A stretch of 64,000 bases of DNA from Saxidomus purpurata (lineage: Eukaryota > Mollusca > Bivalvia > Venerida > Veneridae): positions 30,617,679 through 30,681,678 of the forward strand of contig JAFMSR010000019.1 in assembly GCA_022818135.1 (NCBI GenBank). The letters are read 5' to 3'. This document shows, piece by piece, positions 10,931 through 23,159 of this stretch. Made by a program: the position numbers and the translations under genes. The notes beneath the pieces are model-generated. The model ran no database searches and was not told where the DNA came from. It saw nothing but the letters and a program-made list of their open reading frames with translations. Every line of letters begins with the position of its first letter. Position 1 is the stretch's first letter.

Positions 10931-11907
10931 AGTTCTTTATTTATTATGGGCCTCCCTACATATGTACTAAAAGTTCCATGTACATGCATTTGTTTCAATG
11001 GCGATGAAGAGAATGCGACTATGTACACTTGAGTGTTGACATATTATTTTTTTCTTCTCCACAAAATTGTTGTAGATTTAAATTTCCCGACTGAAGTCAT
11101 TAGTAACTAAATTATATACATTGCGTACATCTGTATTGTTGTCAACACAGCACTCGGGTCGATTGCGGCTGAGGATCAGTTATTACACCACGGATTGATA
11201 ACGTCTAAAATGTATGAGCCCTTGCATACGAACAATTGAATAATTTGTAGCGTTATGAAATACAATGAATAATCAAGAAGTATATAATTAGAAATCAGTA
11301 ATCATTGGCGAAGTTATTTATATTAAAACCTGTGGAAATATTATTATTGTCTTGCCATGGAACAGGGATTCCAAACATACTAAATGCTATGCAACTGTTT
11401 ATGATTTAAACAATGAAAAGGAATATCTAATCATAAAAATGTCATTCGTTTAGTAATCAAACGAATACTCTCCACGGCTCATTTACGACGACGTCAAACT
11501 GTGATAACTACGTTCTCAGACGTCAAAAAAGCGAGTTTTCTCCGATTGTAATGAAATTTTGCATAATGGTTCTCTATCATTTTGTTAGTATTTTACTTTC
11601 TTTACTTTTTTCTATTTTTCACTTCGTTTCCTAGAACGCAACGTCGAATGTCAATGCTGTAAAATCGACGTTTTACATGCAAAATTGGTTCAAAAATGCC
11701 CCTATTGTTATTCCAAACACACAATGTGCTAGCCGCTCTCAATCTGCGAAATACGCACATATACATTTTTAGATGTTTTTGTCGTCATTATTTCCTACGC
11801 GAAACGTTTAATACTGAAAATTCTCCCATTTTTTCACCCAAAGTTGTGACCCCCGACTCATTTTAAACGAGATTCAATCAACTTAGTAGATTTATAATAA
11901 ATTTTGT
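10931..11907. other. No gene seen
   Basis: AT-rich sequence without domain-bearing frames or clear repeats. Confidence 0.45.
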
Positions 11908-11913
11908 ACGCAC

Positions 11914-12729
11914 TGTAACACCGGATACAGCTCCTTTCGAATACAGCTCCCCGGGGAGCTGTATTCGGTGCACATTAACGAATACAGCTCCCTTGGTATA
12001 GCGGATCTGTATTCGAAGCAAAGCATATGCAAATTCGAATAAAGCTCCCTATGTTTGCTTTATTAGAAAATATAAAGAACCATGATCCCTATGTTAAAAA
12101 TGTCCACAGATAGAAATAAGGAACCTTAATTGCGTAAAAACATCTAAAACATGTTCAATATACGGCATGTTACATCTATTCCGTCCGTTTATTTGTCCCA
12201 CCATCTGTCGGTTGTCCTACCCTGTCTGCTGTCTTATCTGTCCGTCTGTCAGGCCATACACCCTGATGTGTATGAGCTTCATTCTGTCAACATTTTGTTT
12301 GCCTTTTGGCTATCGTCATATGAAAACAATGATGGTTTATTGAAAGAAAATAATTCTTCAATATCAGCAAAAAAGTAATTAAACATCAAATTTTCATTCA
12401 ACTGTCCGCCAAACACGTGCGGACAAAAAGACAGACATCCCAGGGCTATTAAGTACTGCATCCTGAATAGCGGTATATATCCTTGTTATTCTATAAAAAA
12501 ATTCTTTGCCACGTATTTGTATAAACGAATGATACGTCTTTGCTGCATCGGGTCACTGGGGCGCTCTATTCGAAAAAAAGGTACAAGAACCCCGAATACA
12601 GCTCCCATTTTATAAGGGGAGCTGTATTCGCTGAAGCGCATCGAATACAGCTCCCCGGGGAGCTGTAATCGTTAACGAATACAGCTCACTGGAGAGCTGT
12701 ATTCGAAAGGAGCTGTATCCGGTGTTACA
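11914..12729. mobile_element. 816-bp non-autonomous DNA transposon
   Basis: The ends are perfect terminal inverted repeats of about 36 bp (TGTAACACCGGATACAGCTC... and its complement). They are flanked by a 6-bp direct duplication ACGCAC at 11908-11913 and 12730-12735. Motifs of the type GAATACAGCTCCC recur near both ends in both orientations and form subterminal hairpins. No transposase frame is present (12151-12378 is featureless). The superfamily is not assigned because the target-site length does not settle it. Confidence 0.85.
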
Positions 12730-12735
12730 ACGCAC

Positions 12736-13089
12736 GTTCGCCCAAAAACTTTCTATTTACTAGTATTAACTAAGCAACATTTACTTTATATAACGAGTGG
12801 ACAGTTGTATAGTTTACATAGTTTGATATCTCGTTCACGTGCACGTAAAATTCCTACTGTGTGATAACACAGGAGGTTTATCAAAGAATGCACACAATCG
12901 TGTATACAAGTCTACATGAGATAGATGTAGGTATGATCATTGTTATCATTAACTGTTACTTTCAACATTTTCGAAAATTTGACCGTGTTTTAAGAATCGA
13001 TGATGTTATATAGATTCAAGAATAAACATCAATCACCCATGTAAACATTACATTTTTATAATCACTCCAGACCGACTTCCGACAAGATA
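12736..13089. other. No gene seen
   Basis: AT-rich spacer between two inverted-repeat elements. Confidence 0.45.
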
Positions 13090-14281
13090 CAGTTTAGAGT
13101 CAAAGGGGTCTGTAACATTGTCTACTCGTTTGTTAACGTTACATGTATATAATAAGTACAAGGGAAAGAACTGTGACTAGCATAGGGCTTACTATCATAT
13201 CGTTTCATATATTGTTACTTGCAACAGAATCGATATACAACACCCTAACATACCTGGCTTTGTCCATTAGACATTAAACTTTCAAAAAATGTATACTTAG
13301 TCTACCCTAACTTGAGCTATAATACACAGGTTTCTTTTATTTCTCACAAATCATGCGTTTTTCCGTTGGTTTTAAACGAAGTCGTAAAACCAAAACAAAC
13401 GAGGTTTAGCGAAAACATTCGCAGTATTGATAAATAATGAAGGAACCGGGCCTAACCTTAATGCACATTTATAAAATAACAGTAAACGCACTGATTGCAT
13501 GCAATATTCCGCCGCTATCGCCTCATACGATGTAAAAGTCTACAATTCTATTTGTTGACAGTGATAAAAGTTGAAGAAGTTCTCCATTATTGTCATTACA
13601 TACGTAATTTTGTGTAATGACGGATTTGATTGGTTGATAAAAATACCTTAGGTGAAACACCTACGAAAATATCATATGACGTTGTTGATATTTTCTGGCA
13701 CCACTATCCTTAGCGTTCACTTTATACCCGTGCGTACACAAAACCAGAACCAAACAAAATTTTCGCCATCCAATCGGAACATCTTTTTTAATACGCAGTT
13801 CTGTTTTTGCCACGTGATACATCATGGCACATGGAGAAATAAATTTACAAACAAACGACGGAAAGTCTGATTAAAGAATTGTTAGAGACGATAGCGGCAG
13901 AATATTGCATGCATTCGGTGAGATTACTGTTGTTCTAAAAATGTGCATTCAGAGTTGCCTGCTTCCTTCAATATTCATGCAATACAGCGAATGCTTTCAC
14001 AAAACCCCGTTTGTTTTTGTTTTACGACTTCGTTTAAAACCTACGGAAAAACGTACATAAAGAGTACATAAAGTATACATTTTTGGAAAGTTAATTGTCT
14101 AATCAGCAAACTGAGGCATATTTGAGCGTTGTATAACGGTTCTTTTTCAAGTAACAATAAATCAAACGATGTGATATTAATCCGTATGAGCGTGGCAGTT
14201 CTTTCCCTTGTACTTATTATATACATGTAACGTTAACAAACGAGTAGACAATGTTACAGACCCCTTTGTTTAGAGTGTGAA
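13090..14281. mobile_element. Foldback-like inverted-repeat element
   Basis: The left arm (about 13090-13523) and right arm (about 13885-14281) are reverse complements with scattered mismatches. Outer ends share AAAGGGGTCTGTAACATTGT, the middle AAGTACAAGGGAAAGAACTG and inner ends GCATGCAATATTC. The spacer of about 360 bp holds only a featureless frame (13652-13870). The arms are longer than in typical MITEs. Confidence 0.8.
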
Positions 14282-14659
14282 GGTTGTGTAAAATGGTTCA
14301 AACATTGGCAGAGATTTGCATGGTGTATTCTGTGAAGTATGAAGATTTGTTTCTGAATCATTTTCATCATGAAAAAAGAGTTTCTGGTCCCGTGCTTATA
14401 AAACTTTATTTCGAGAACAAACTCATCTTTCAGGCCTGTAACGGACTCACATTGAGTAAACTTATGATCACATTTTGTCTATCAGAAACCAGAGATTTTA
14501 GCTTTAAAAAGAGACTATGATCCGAATACTTTTTCGTAAACACAGGCCGATGTTAGCAGCACCTTGATTTGCTATGTACCAGACATTAGTATAAGGGATT
14601 GGGTATATCCCATTACAAACGGTACTTTCCGGGCAGAAAACAAGGATCACCACATTCAG

Positions 14660-17350
14660 AACTGCTATTACTATATGGGTCAATCGCACAAACAGATCTC
14701 AATGGTCGCCGCGGTTGACCCACTTTCGGCAACAAATCAAAACAATTTTGGCAACTATTGACTGTAAAATTTCTTCTACTTTTGACTCCAAAAAGCTCAT
14801 TTCGGTAATATAGGCATGATGAGAGATATGCCGTGGTCTCATCCACGAACATACGCTAACACAAATGCTCTCATGGACGGACCTTGATAAAGTTCTATTC
14901 ATCTTGGTGTCAACAGCACACTCTTCATCTTGGTGTCAACAGTTTTCTACTATTCATACTGAAGTAGAACACTCGGCTGACGGCAATCATCAGCATTTTT
15001 GTTGGAAATGCTACATGTAATACTTTTTGTTCAGTAATATTCCTTGTTATCGTCAATGAAAAGTTGCTGTTTTCTAAGATACTTGTATCAGTAACAAATC
15101 TGAACTGCGTTCTGTTATCAAGTTACAAACTTTTCATGCACCTCGTACATTTTGGAAAAGTGTCTGTTGTGTTTTACAAGACCCCCACACACGCTATGCA
15201 CATGTACAAGTCATGTATATCCGAATTTATCTACTAGAAATATTATGTCGAATGATAGTCAAAAATTGATTTTTCAGAAATAACGTTCTGCCTTTTATCA
15301 ACATAACCCCGAAGACAAAATTATGAAAGAACTAGTTCTGGCCCATTGTGTTTGTTTGTTCGAGGTTTAACGGTCGTTTTCAACAGTATTTCAGTTGTTT
15401 ACAGGCGGGCAGTTTACCTGACCATCGTTCCTAGGAAGAACCAATATTAGACTCCGATCCCCCGTACGAAACTGACAACTTTCTCACATAAAGAGACATG
15501 GTCGGTAGGAGAGCTCGAACCCATAACCCTCAATCAGTGTCAGTACAATTTGAGAGTTTACAGTGATTTCAAGTCAGTGACATAGTCACTCGACAGCGGA
15601 CTGTAGTTATTTGTTTGTAAAGAACAGAATAATAGCCGCTCTTGACAAATGCATACATAGTCTTTTTTATAAAAGTGTAAACGCACACAACTCACATTTT
15701 TAAGTAAAGGATCAGATGAAGGGTTAAACGTTTCGTTTTCAAATTCGTTAAAATTTGAATTAAGTATCATTTATAAAGTGACCAATATTGCCTAGTGCCC
15801 TCACTGATACTTCTGTGTGTTCATGGTCACAAGTTTTGTTAAGCATATATGCACATTGATAGAAGAAAAAAGCCTCTTAACCTCGAGGTTGTTTAATAGT
15901 TCTTTCCCACTGATAAACATGTATTACCGTTTCAGCTTTATATCGAATAAAATATATATTTTGAGTTCCATCATCAATTTACAAACTGTCAATATTCAAA
16001 TATGAAGATGCAAGTGCTTGATTGCTCTAAAAATTACTTGATGTATTATACAGTTCGATTTCGAGGTCATGTGTGTTTTTGTACTTTTTAAGTGGACCGC
16101 TCCAGTGCCGAGGTAAGTCGGCGGAATAAGATTTAATTTATACAGTAATTTGACAAAAGGAAATCGTGCAGCGACATTTTCTGACGGTGACTAATGCTAA
16201 ATGTTCCACTGATATTCCGATACTGCAAAAGGCAACCATCGAAACATGTAATATATATGTTTAGACTACAGATCGTACCTTTACATCTATAGAGTTCCAA
16301 AAGAACGTGTGCACTTTGTTTTCTGTGATTTTTCATCGACTACTTTTCTGAAAGCCTATATATTTGGTACCAAAATTGAGATCTGTTTACGTACAATATG
16401 GCGAACATGTTAGATTTTGAGTTGCGCTCGTTTTAAGTGGTTGTTTTTCAACGAGAAAGGACAGGTTGTTAAAATATTTAAAATTAAGAAGTGCACACTT
16501 TCTTTTGGAACTGAGTGTATTATTAGAACGTGCGAATCTCAAGGAAATCCTGTTGCAGTTCAAATCATTACGCAGAGTTCTATAGTTCCCAGCAGAAATT
16601 TATAACTAATGGTGACGCTAGGGTCATAACCTTTCTATCTAAAAGGAAACACAAAAATACAAAATCAATAACATAAACTTAATTATTTCCCAAAAGAAAG
16701 TCTGCCTAAACATTGCAAACAGACATAGCAGAAATGAAGGCTGTAATCGGTTAACCAGCGGCAGATTTAATAGAGTCCAAGATGCAGAAAGCATTAATAA
16801 ACGTAGAACTAACAAACGCGAAGAAGGACTTTCATTTGATAATAGAAAGTCAACGTCTTAGATTGACAGAGGAAAAAGAATTCAAAATCAAACCAAGGAA
16901 ACAGTGATCAGAATACAGAGATATGATAAAAGATAGCCTCAAAGATAGCCTCCAAGATAGCCTCCTAGGATAATGGCGAAGAAACAAGCTCAATTAAACG
17001 TGCCAAGCTGTAATAAAACCCCCAGAGAATATTTAATACGACCACCTGATAATAAATAAGGCAGAGTCAGAGAACAATGAAACCTTTCAACTTGATTTGA
17101 TTTGAAGCAAATTTTATAAAGGTCCGTCCATATGAGCATATATATTAGCTTGTTTCTTGGATGAGACCTCGGCATGTCCCCATACCATGCCTATACTTAA
17201 CAAAATGTTTTTTTTCTGAGTCCAAAACAGGAAAGATTTACCAGACTGCAATTTCCAGTCAGTTTCAGCCAAAGAATGAATTTGATTGGTTGCTAAAATG
17301 TAGGTCAATCGCGGTAACCAATGAGATCTGTAAGTGCGATTAACCTAAAA
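14660..17350. mobile_element. Composite inverted-repeat element, about 240-bp termini
   Basis: The segment 14665-14905 is the reverse complement of about 17105-17345. Paired landmarks are GGTCAATCGCAC at the outer edges, TGAGAC...GGCATG in the middle and GGTCCGTCCAT at the inner edges. About 2.2 kb lies between, including a SINE at 15375-15605. A further weak inverted pair (GTGCAC...TTCTTTTGGAACT near 16290 and 16490) is nested inside. No transposase was recognised. Confidence 0.65.
15375..15605 (-). repeat. tRNA-derived SINE
   Basis: Second copy of the family at 10700-10930: B box GGGTTCGAGCTCTCC on the minus strand, and a body with TTCCTAGGAACGATGGTCAG and CTGCCCGCCTGTAAACA. The A-box end is diverged. 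Confidence 0.65.
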
Positions 17351-18772
17351 TAGTATGTCTGGATCGTGGAAGCCTAACTTGTTTTTTGAATTTTGGTTTA
17401 GAAACATATGCAATGTGTTTTGTAAGACAAAAATCCCTTTTAATAAATATTTTACCTACTTTTTCATTGTCTTATCTTTTTGGTGAATTTTTTTTTTAAG
17501 TAAATGTTCGAAAGGAGAGAATAAAATATATCGAAATAGTGGTTGATTTTAAATTAGAAGAGAGGCATGAACATTTGACCTCTTTACCTACACTGAAATT
17601 TTGAAAATTGTAAAAACCCTTTAATAGCCAAAAAACCAGCAGCCGCCGCGTAGTCAAATTTATATAGTATAAAAATTTACAAAGAGTTAAGAAAAAGTTA
17701 ATAATAAAACATTTAGCCACTTAATCGAAAGAAAGAAAAAATTAAGGATAGAGTTCAATGTAGTGGCATTATTTTAATTATAAAAAAATTGAGTTACTTA
17801 TGTATTTACTTACGAGTGATTGTAAATATATTTTTTTATAATAGATTTATTAAACAATGTAGTGATTTACTTATTCGTAAAAGGCAATAATTTACTTATA
17901 ATAATGTACTTTAAAAACTTCAAACAGGTTCTGACTATCTTACTTCTTGAATAATAAGTTGAGAAAAAAATGATTGTGTTGGTTGTTTTACTACCGTAGC
18001 GTAATGCAAAAATCGGATAGTAAAATAACCAATGTTACCAGGAGAGACAAAAAAGAATAGCCAATCAGCAGGTCGCTACTGCCAGCCAGTTCGGTCACCT
18101 ACTGTGGATAAAACACAGTCTTTAATCTTTTCTGTATTATTACTATAGTTGTTTTATTTTTGTGTAAAAATCGCCAAAATCTTATGATTAGTATTTTTCA
18201 AGTGTAGATCATGATTTATGTTTTAAAAATATATAAATGTTAAGATTTTTGATAAAGATATTTCGTTATTAAATTTTCGTGAAATCAAATTTATAGAAGA
18301 TCTTATTTATAATAAAAGAAGCAAGTGCAGATCATGATTTGCGACTACCTCGTTCCTCGGACAGGTGCTTGGTGTATTACTATTCCTAATCCTGGTTAAC
18401 TAACCAGTACCATTCCCATCCTCCGTGTCTTAATTGGTTGGACTTTTCGTGTCTGAGTAAGGTTGTCCTAATTGTAGTGGTTATCTTATGTTTAACATCT
18501 AAATTGGCTCGAAAAGTATAATACGAAAGTAAGATGTGCTTTTTAAGATTGACATTGTTGAATGTACTACTTAAATTGACCTTCTTTTTGGGTTGGGTGA
18601 CCTACTGCAACTTTTAATGCGCACGAATCGGATGGAGTTATAACAGGTACTCGTTTGATTTAAGTTGGATCCGGGTGCTTTTGCCAGTAGATTACTAATT
18701 CCAAGCTAAGTTTCTGCAATGTCTGGGGTACCTACTTATAGGATCAATCATTGTTTTTTTGTGTGTAAATTG
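17351..18772. other. No gene seen
   Basis: AT-rich. A CCAATCAG motif lies near 18061, but no downstream exon can be tied to it before the gap. Confidence 0.4.
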
Positions 18773-19272
18773 NNNNNNNNNNNNNNNNNNNNNNNNNNNN
18801 NNNNNNNNNNNNNNNNNNNNNNNNNNNNNNNNNNNNNNNNNNNNNNNNNNNNNNNNNNNNNNNNNNNNNNNNNNNNNNNNNNNNNNNNNNNNNNNNNNNN
18901 NNNNNNNNNNNNNNNNNNNNNNNNNNNNNNNNNNNNNNNNNNNNNNNNNNNNNNNNNNNNNNNNNNNNNNNNNNNNNNNNNNNNNNNNNNNNNNNNNNNN
19001 NNNNNNNNNNNNNNNNNNNNNNNNNNNNNNNNNNNNNNNNNNNNNNNNNNNNNNNNNNNNNNNNNNNNNNNNNNNNNNNNNNNNNNNNNNNNNNNNNNNN
19101 NNNNNNNNNNNNNNNNNNNNNNNNNNNNNNNNNNNNNNNNNNNNNNNNNNNNNNNNNNNNNNNNNNNNNNNNNNNNNNNNNNNNNNNNNNNNNNNNNNNN
19201 NNNNNNNNNNNNNNNNNNNNNNNNNNNNNNNNNNNNNNNNNNNNNNNNNNNNNNNNNNNNNNNNNNNNNNNN
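18773..19272. other. Assembly gap, 500 N
   Basis: Exactly 500 N, a placeholder gap. Translated frames through it are artefacts. Confidence 0.99.
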
Positions 19273-19605
19273 AGGTCAACAAATCGTTTGTTTTCGTCTG
19301 CAAGAAGCAATTGGCGCGACAAGACAACGTAGCGCTCATTTCATTGGCTAGTTAGATTCCTACAAGCCAATCGAAAATCGTTTTTGTGTGTACAGCTTCT
19401 CCCCACCCAAATCTCGCAAAAATAGCAGTTCTTGGGATTTTTAATCAAACACAAAAAATGATTTAAATATTAACGGCAAACAGTAGCAAAAATATGAAAC
19501 ATGTGATAATGTATAAACGTAAAAAATAACACTTTCTCCCACTCTTGATGACGTCACAAAAAAGCGTCTGTAAACATGGTAAAATGAAATTTTTGGATTG
19601 AAACA

Positions 19606-19717
19606 ATGACGAAAGTTTTATTGCAAAGGACGAGAATATGCCAGTGTTTGGTGTCTTCACACAAGTTAAACACGAAGCGGAATGTTTTGCATCATTTATG
19701 TTGCATACACGATATGT
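19606..19717 (+). CDS. Candidate first exon with mitochondrial-presequence-like N-terminus
   Basis: An ATG opens 37 codons ending in phase 1 at a near-consensus donor (ATGT|GTAAGTA). The peptide is rich in Arg, Lys, Leu, Ser and His, with Asp only near its end (MTKVLLQRTRICQCLVSSHK), as in mitochondrial targeting sequences. CCAAT-type motifs and a TGACGTCA site lie upstream at 19330-19556. Candidate later coding sequence is at 22933-23159. No family was recognised, and chance is possible for so short a frame. Confidence 0.28.
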
Positions 19718-20424
19718 GTAAGTAAATTTATATATTCGTTTCGCCCGCAAGACGTTTCGTCCGAAAACGTTTCGCACTTGGACATGTTGGATGAATTATG
19801 ACATTTATACTAATAAATTAAACCTGGGGTGCATAATACATTTCTTACAACTTATGTAAATCGCCCTCGAGACTCGATGCATAAAGAATCAACATCAAAA
19901 GTGGTGAAATGACTGACTGTCCGAAATATCTACTGTCCGAAAAGTGTTAGTTGCATGATTCAGCTTACCTTGGAATTTAAGCGTAAATAAGTCATTCCAT
20001 TGTTAAAATCCATTTGTCATCATAATTTTGCTTAACACTGATGCTTTTGGCACAGTTAACATTCACAGAATTATTGTGCATAATTGTATTTTTACATTTC
20101 AAGCATTTATGACACTTACTATCAAAGTTGAAAATGTCCTCCATGTTAACTATTTTGGTCGAACCAAAATGATGTTTATTTACTTTTCGTATTATTATGC
20201 ATAACACCAGCAGTGTTGTATTTTGTCTGAATGGTTGTTTTAAGTATTATGAAGTGAGTCCTTGTATCATTTTATTATTGGTACCTTTTTTCAGGTTAAT
20301 TTATTATTGATGAACTTTTTTTTCATTGATAATTGTTTATAAGTCCCGACGACCATGGCACTCTTATTTTGAGGTTATTATTGATGAACCTATTTTTTCT
20401 TTGATTGTTTATAAGTCCTGGCCG

Positions 20425-20690
20425 ACTATAGGACTTCTCCCTAGGTGAACGTGCCAGGACTCCTGACAGGTGTAGGTTGAACAGACAGATGCAGATATAA
20501 GGGGATTGGAGTACCTGAGACCCTAGCTCTTTTTAAAGATAGACCCCTCGGTCCTTTAAATGCTGATTTAAATGAGACTATGTCTGGGTTTCTAACCAGT
20601 TCATCTCTAGATGGGTGGGAAACAATCTGAAACACTGAAAATTTCCAGTGCACCGGCCAGGATTTGAACCGCAGACCATTTTAGTCACTA
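20425..20690 (-). repeat. Probable tRNA-derived SINE
   Basis: On the minus strand a B box (GGTCTGCGGTTCAAATCC) is followed by a body of about 230 bp. The A box is poorly preserved. Confidence 0.45.
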
Positions 20691-21929
20691 TTGCAGAAGT
20701 TGCTGGCAATTTTCAATGTTAGAATATCACATTATTTAACGTCTGTTATGGTTTTAAAGTATCTTTAATTCTATCTACAGCTAATATGGAACATCTGTAC
20801 TGGTATTATAAGTGATCAACTTGAAACTTTGAATGATTCTCTAAATATTTTTTTAGGGTCGTCCGGCACAGTGCTTTGTGCACTCGCTTTTCATCAATGC
20901 AATTGGTGTTCGATCATGTCCTGGTTGTATGTGAATTGGTAGTTGGTCACCAGATGGTATCACACAGGTAGGTTTTCTCTGGGTTTTCTGGTTTCTTCCA
21001 CAGTAAAACCATCATAAGCAAAGTTCACCAACATGCACCTGCATGCTCAGTTAAAAAGCTCGCATGATGTAATGGTTGTTGTGATTTGTTTATTGCTGAC
21101 TTTTAGTAAAGATTAATATTATTATTTGTCCCTGTAGAGCTTTTTAAACAGTTTTTGCAAGATTATTGGCCGAATATACATGATTCTTACGGCAAATCAG
21201 TTACCAGTATTTTATTAATAATTATCAATTATACAACAATGGACATTGGCCAATTATTTTCTTTGAGTTTCTTTTATAAATAATAAGCCAAGTTCCTTAC
21301 AGTGGAAATAACTGTGTCTTGCATTACTTAGCGTTAGTTGGGATCCAAGACCCTCCTCCGATCCTGACTTTACGTTATAATTGATAATGATCAATAATGT
21401 GGATATCATTTGATAGACCTCATTCATTGAATCATTGTGACTAAAAATATATTCTACTGATTTGTAAGAATGTGTAGAATTCATGGTAAGTTGTTTTATG
21501 AAAAATTGTTGTCGTATAACAATAGAAAAAAACAGTAAATTGTTTTATGCTTTCTTAGGTGGTTAATCAACAGACTATGAATGTGCACCTGCTTAGACAT
21601 CTTTCACATTTTGTCCAAATGTTGGGACCATTTTTCACAACTTGGTATGTTGGATTGGAGTCCTAGAATTCGTATTTGAAAACCATGGCACAGGGTATGG
21701 TGGCACAGGGCATGTCAACAGTGACAGGTAACTATTTCAGTATCTGCGTCTCATTTTCCTGTAGTATTTACATTTGGACATTCACTAGTATTTATCATAC
21801 AAGCACTAAAGAAATATGTGTCGTTGGCGAAATTAAAGGACAAACAATAGAACTGATTGTGATATAACTAATTTAAGGCATTTAAATGGGAATTAAAGCA
21901 TTTGCTTATATTGTAATACAAGTAGTCTG

Positions 21930-22330
21930 GGTTATACCAATCCCTCCGGTGAACTTTCATTCAATTCTTGAAGAGGGGTTTAAATCAAAGATGAAGCTGT
22001 ACAAAAAAAAAATGTTTATATGTACACTGTATTGAAAAGGAACAAAGGTCCAAAACTCTGAACAAAACAAGATGAGAGCATGCACAAGTAGGTTTGATAC
22101 CATTCGCTACAACTGACTCCTGTGAATTTTATTCAATTCTGGCCAGGGGTTTTTGACATGAAGCATATACAAAACATGATTTACACTGTATTAAAACAAT
22201 GATTTCTTCATTGCAGTCAAGTTTAGCTGTTGGATTAACTAAAGCTCTGCCTTGACTTGTAAAATACCTGCAAGAAACATACGCTGAAAGTGCTGGTTGA
22301 TCGTCTGTCTTCAAAGATTACCAGGTATAA
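21930..22330. repeat. Dispersed repeat resembling 30985-31150
   Basis: CATTCAATTC(T/C)(T/G)G plus GGGGTTT motifs recur around 21955, 22130, 31010 and 31140. No coding content. Confidence 0.4.
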
Positions 22331-22479
22331 GTATGTATAAGTCTGATATATCAATTTTCAAAGTCTATTTACATACATGGTTGATTTGAAGTTTATTTAA
22401 AAACCATGACATTGAATATCTTTAACCAGAGGATCACTTGAGTTTACATAGGCTTATACAGGAAAAACTTTAAAATTCT

Positions 22480-22775
22480 TCTCTGAAACCATAGGGCCTA
22501 TAGCTTAGATATTTGGCATGCAGCTTTGCCTAGTAGACTTCTTCAAAGTTTGTTCAAATCATATCCCTGGAGTCAATATTGGCCCCGCCAAGGGGGTCAC
22601 TTGTTTTACAAAGACATATATAGGAAAACCTGTTTGTTATGTAACATTGTCTTGTGGTCTTCCACCTACTTTTTCAAATCATGCCTCTTGGGTCAAATTG
22701 ATCACACCCATCATGCATGTGGACTTGTACTCAGGTTGGCGATATGGGGCCATCATGGCCCTCTTGTTTAGAATT
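22480..22775 (+). repeat. Dispersed repeat ending in GGGCCATCATGGCCCTC
   Basis: The segment carries a repeated AAATCAT..CCT.GGGTCAA pattern and ends at GCGATATGGGGCCATCATGG. This style of ending is familiar from bivalve interspersed repeats. The two overlapping open frames here (22518-22805 and 22526-22771) are therefore not taken as genes. Confidence 0.5.
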
Positions 22776-22932
22776 GTAAAAGTAAGTAGAAAGCTTTTTC
22801 TCTAGGCCATGCCATTCTAAAATATTATATACCGGTAATGACTTTTACATTCACATGTTGATAGAAAAATGTGATTTCAGGGACAGCAATGTTGGAGGTA
22901 AGACCATATTTCCATGCTTTAAAAAACCCAAG

Positions 22933-23159
22933 TGATACCTCATGCGGAGGAAAATAGACAAACAGCCGAGCCAATAGAAGAGAGAAAAGCAGTCAACCCA
23001 GTGATTTCTGAACAAGCAGCTGCTGTAAAATACCAGAGAGGAAAAGAGGTCTTCTACCCCCAGGAATATTTAAAGATAGAAACTAGTATACCATGCTACT
23101 TGAGAGTTGAAAAAATGCTACTGTGCAGTTTTTCATCATGCTTGATAATGTTCCAATGA
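22933..23159 (+). CDS. Candidate coding exon, unknown product
   Basis: The frame is open from 22923, enters after a possible CAAG acceptor at 22932 in phase 1, and runs to TGA at 23157-23159. It encodes an acidic, gene-like segment (AEPIEERKAVNPVISEQAAA, then VKYQRGKEVFYPQEYLK). Phase would permit a direct join to 19606-19717. A 17-base candidate exon at 22881-22897 has good splice signals but would leave an intron of only 35 bp. I recognise no family. Confidence 0.25.

Noticed and set aside
21661..21727. Exon with a GTGYGGTG-type frame
   Set aside because: Donor is acceptable but the acceptor tract is weak and it needs the rejected micro-exon to reach the next candidate in phase.
22518..22805. 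Two overlapping frames of 95 and 81 codons
   Set aside because: They lie in a dispersed repeat ending GGGCCATCATGGCCCTC and share no domain.
22881..22897. 17-base micro-exon joined to 22933-23159
   Set aside because: Splice signals are good, but the following intron would be 35 bp, too short for normal splicing.
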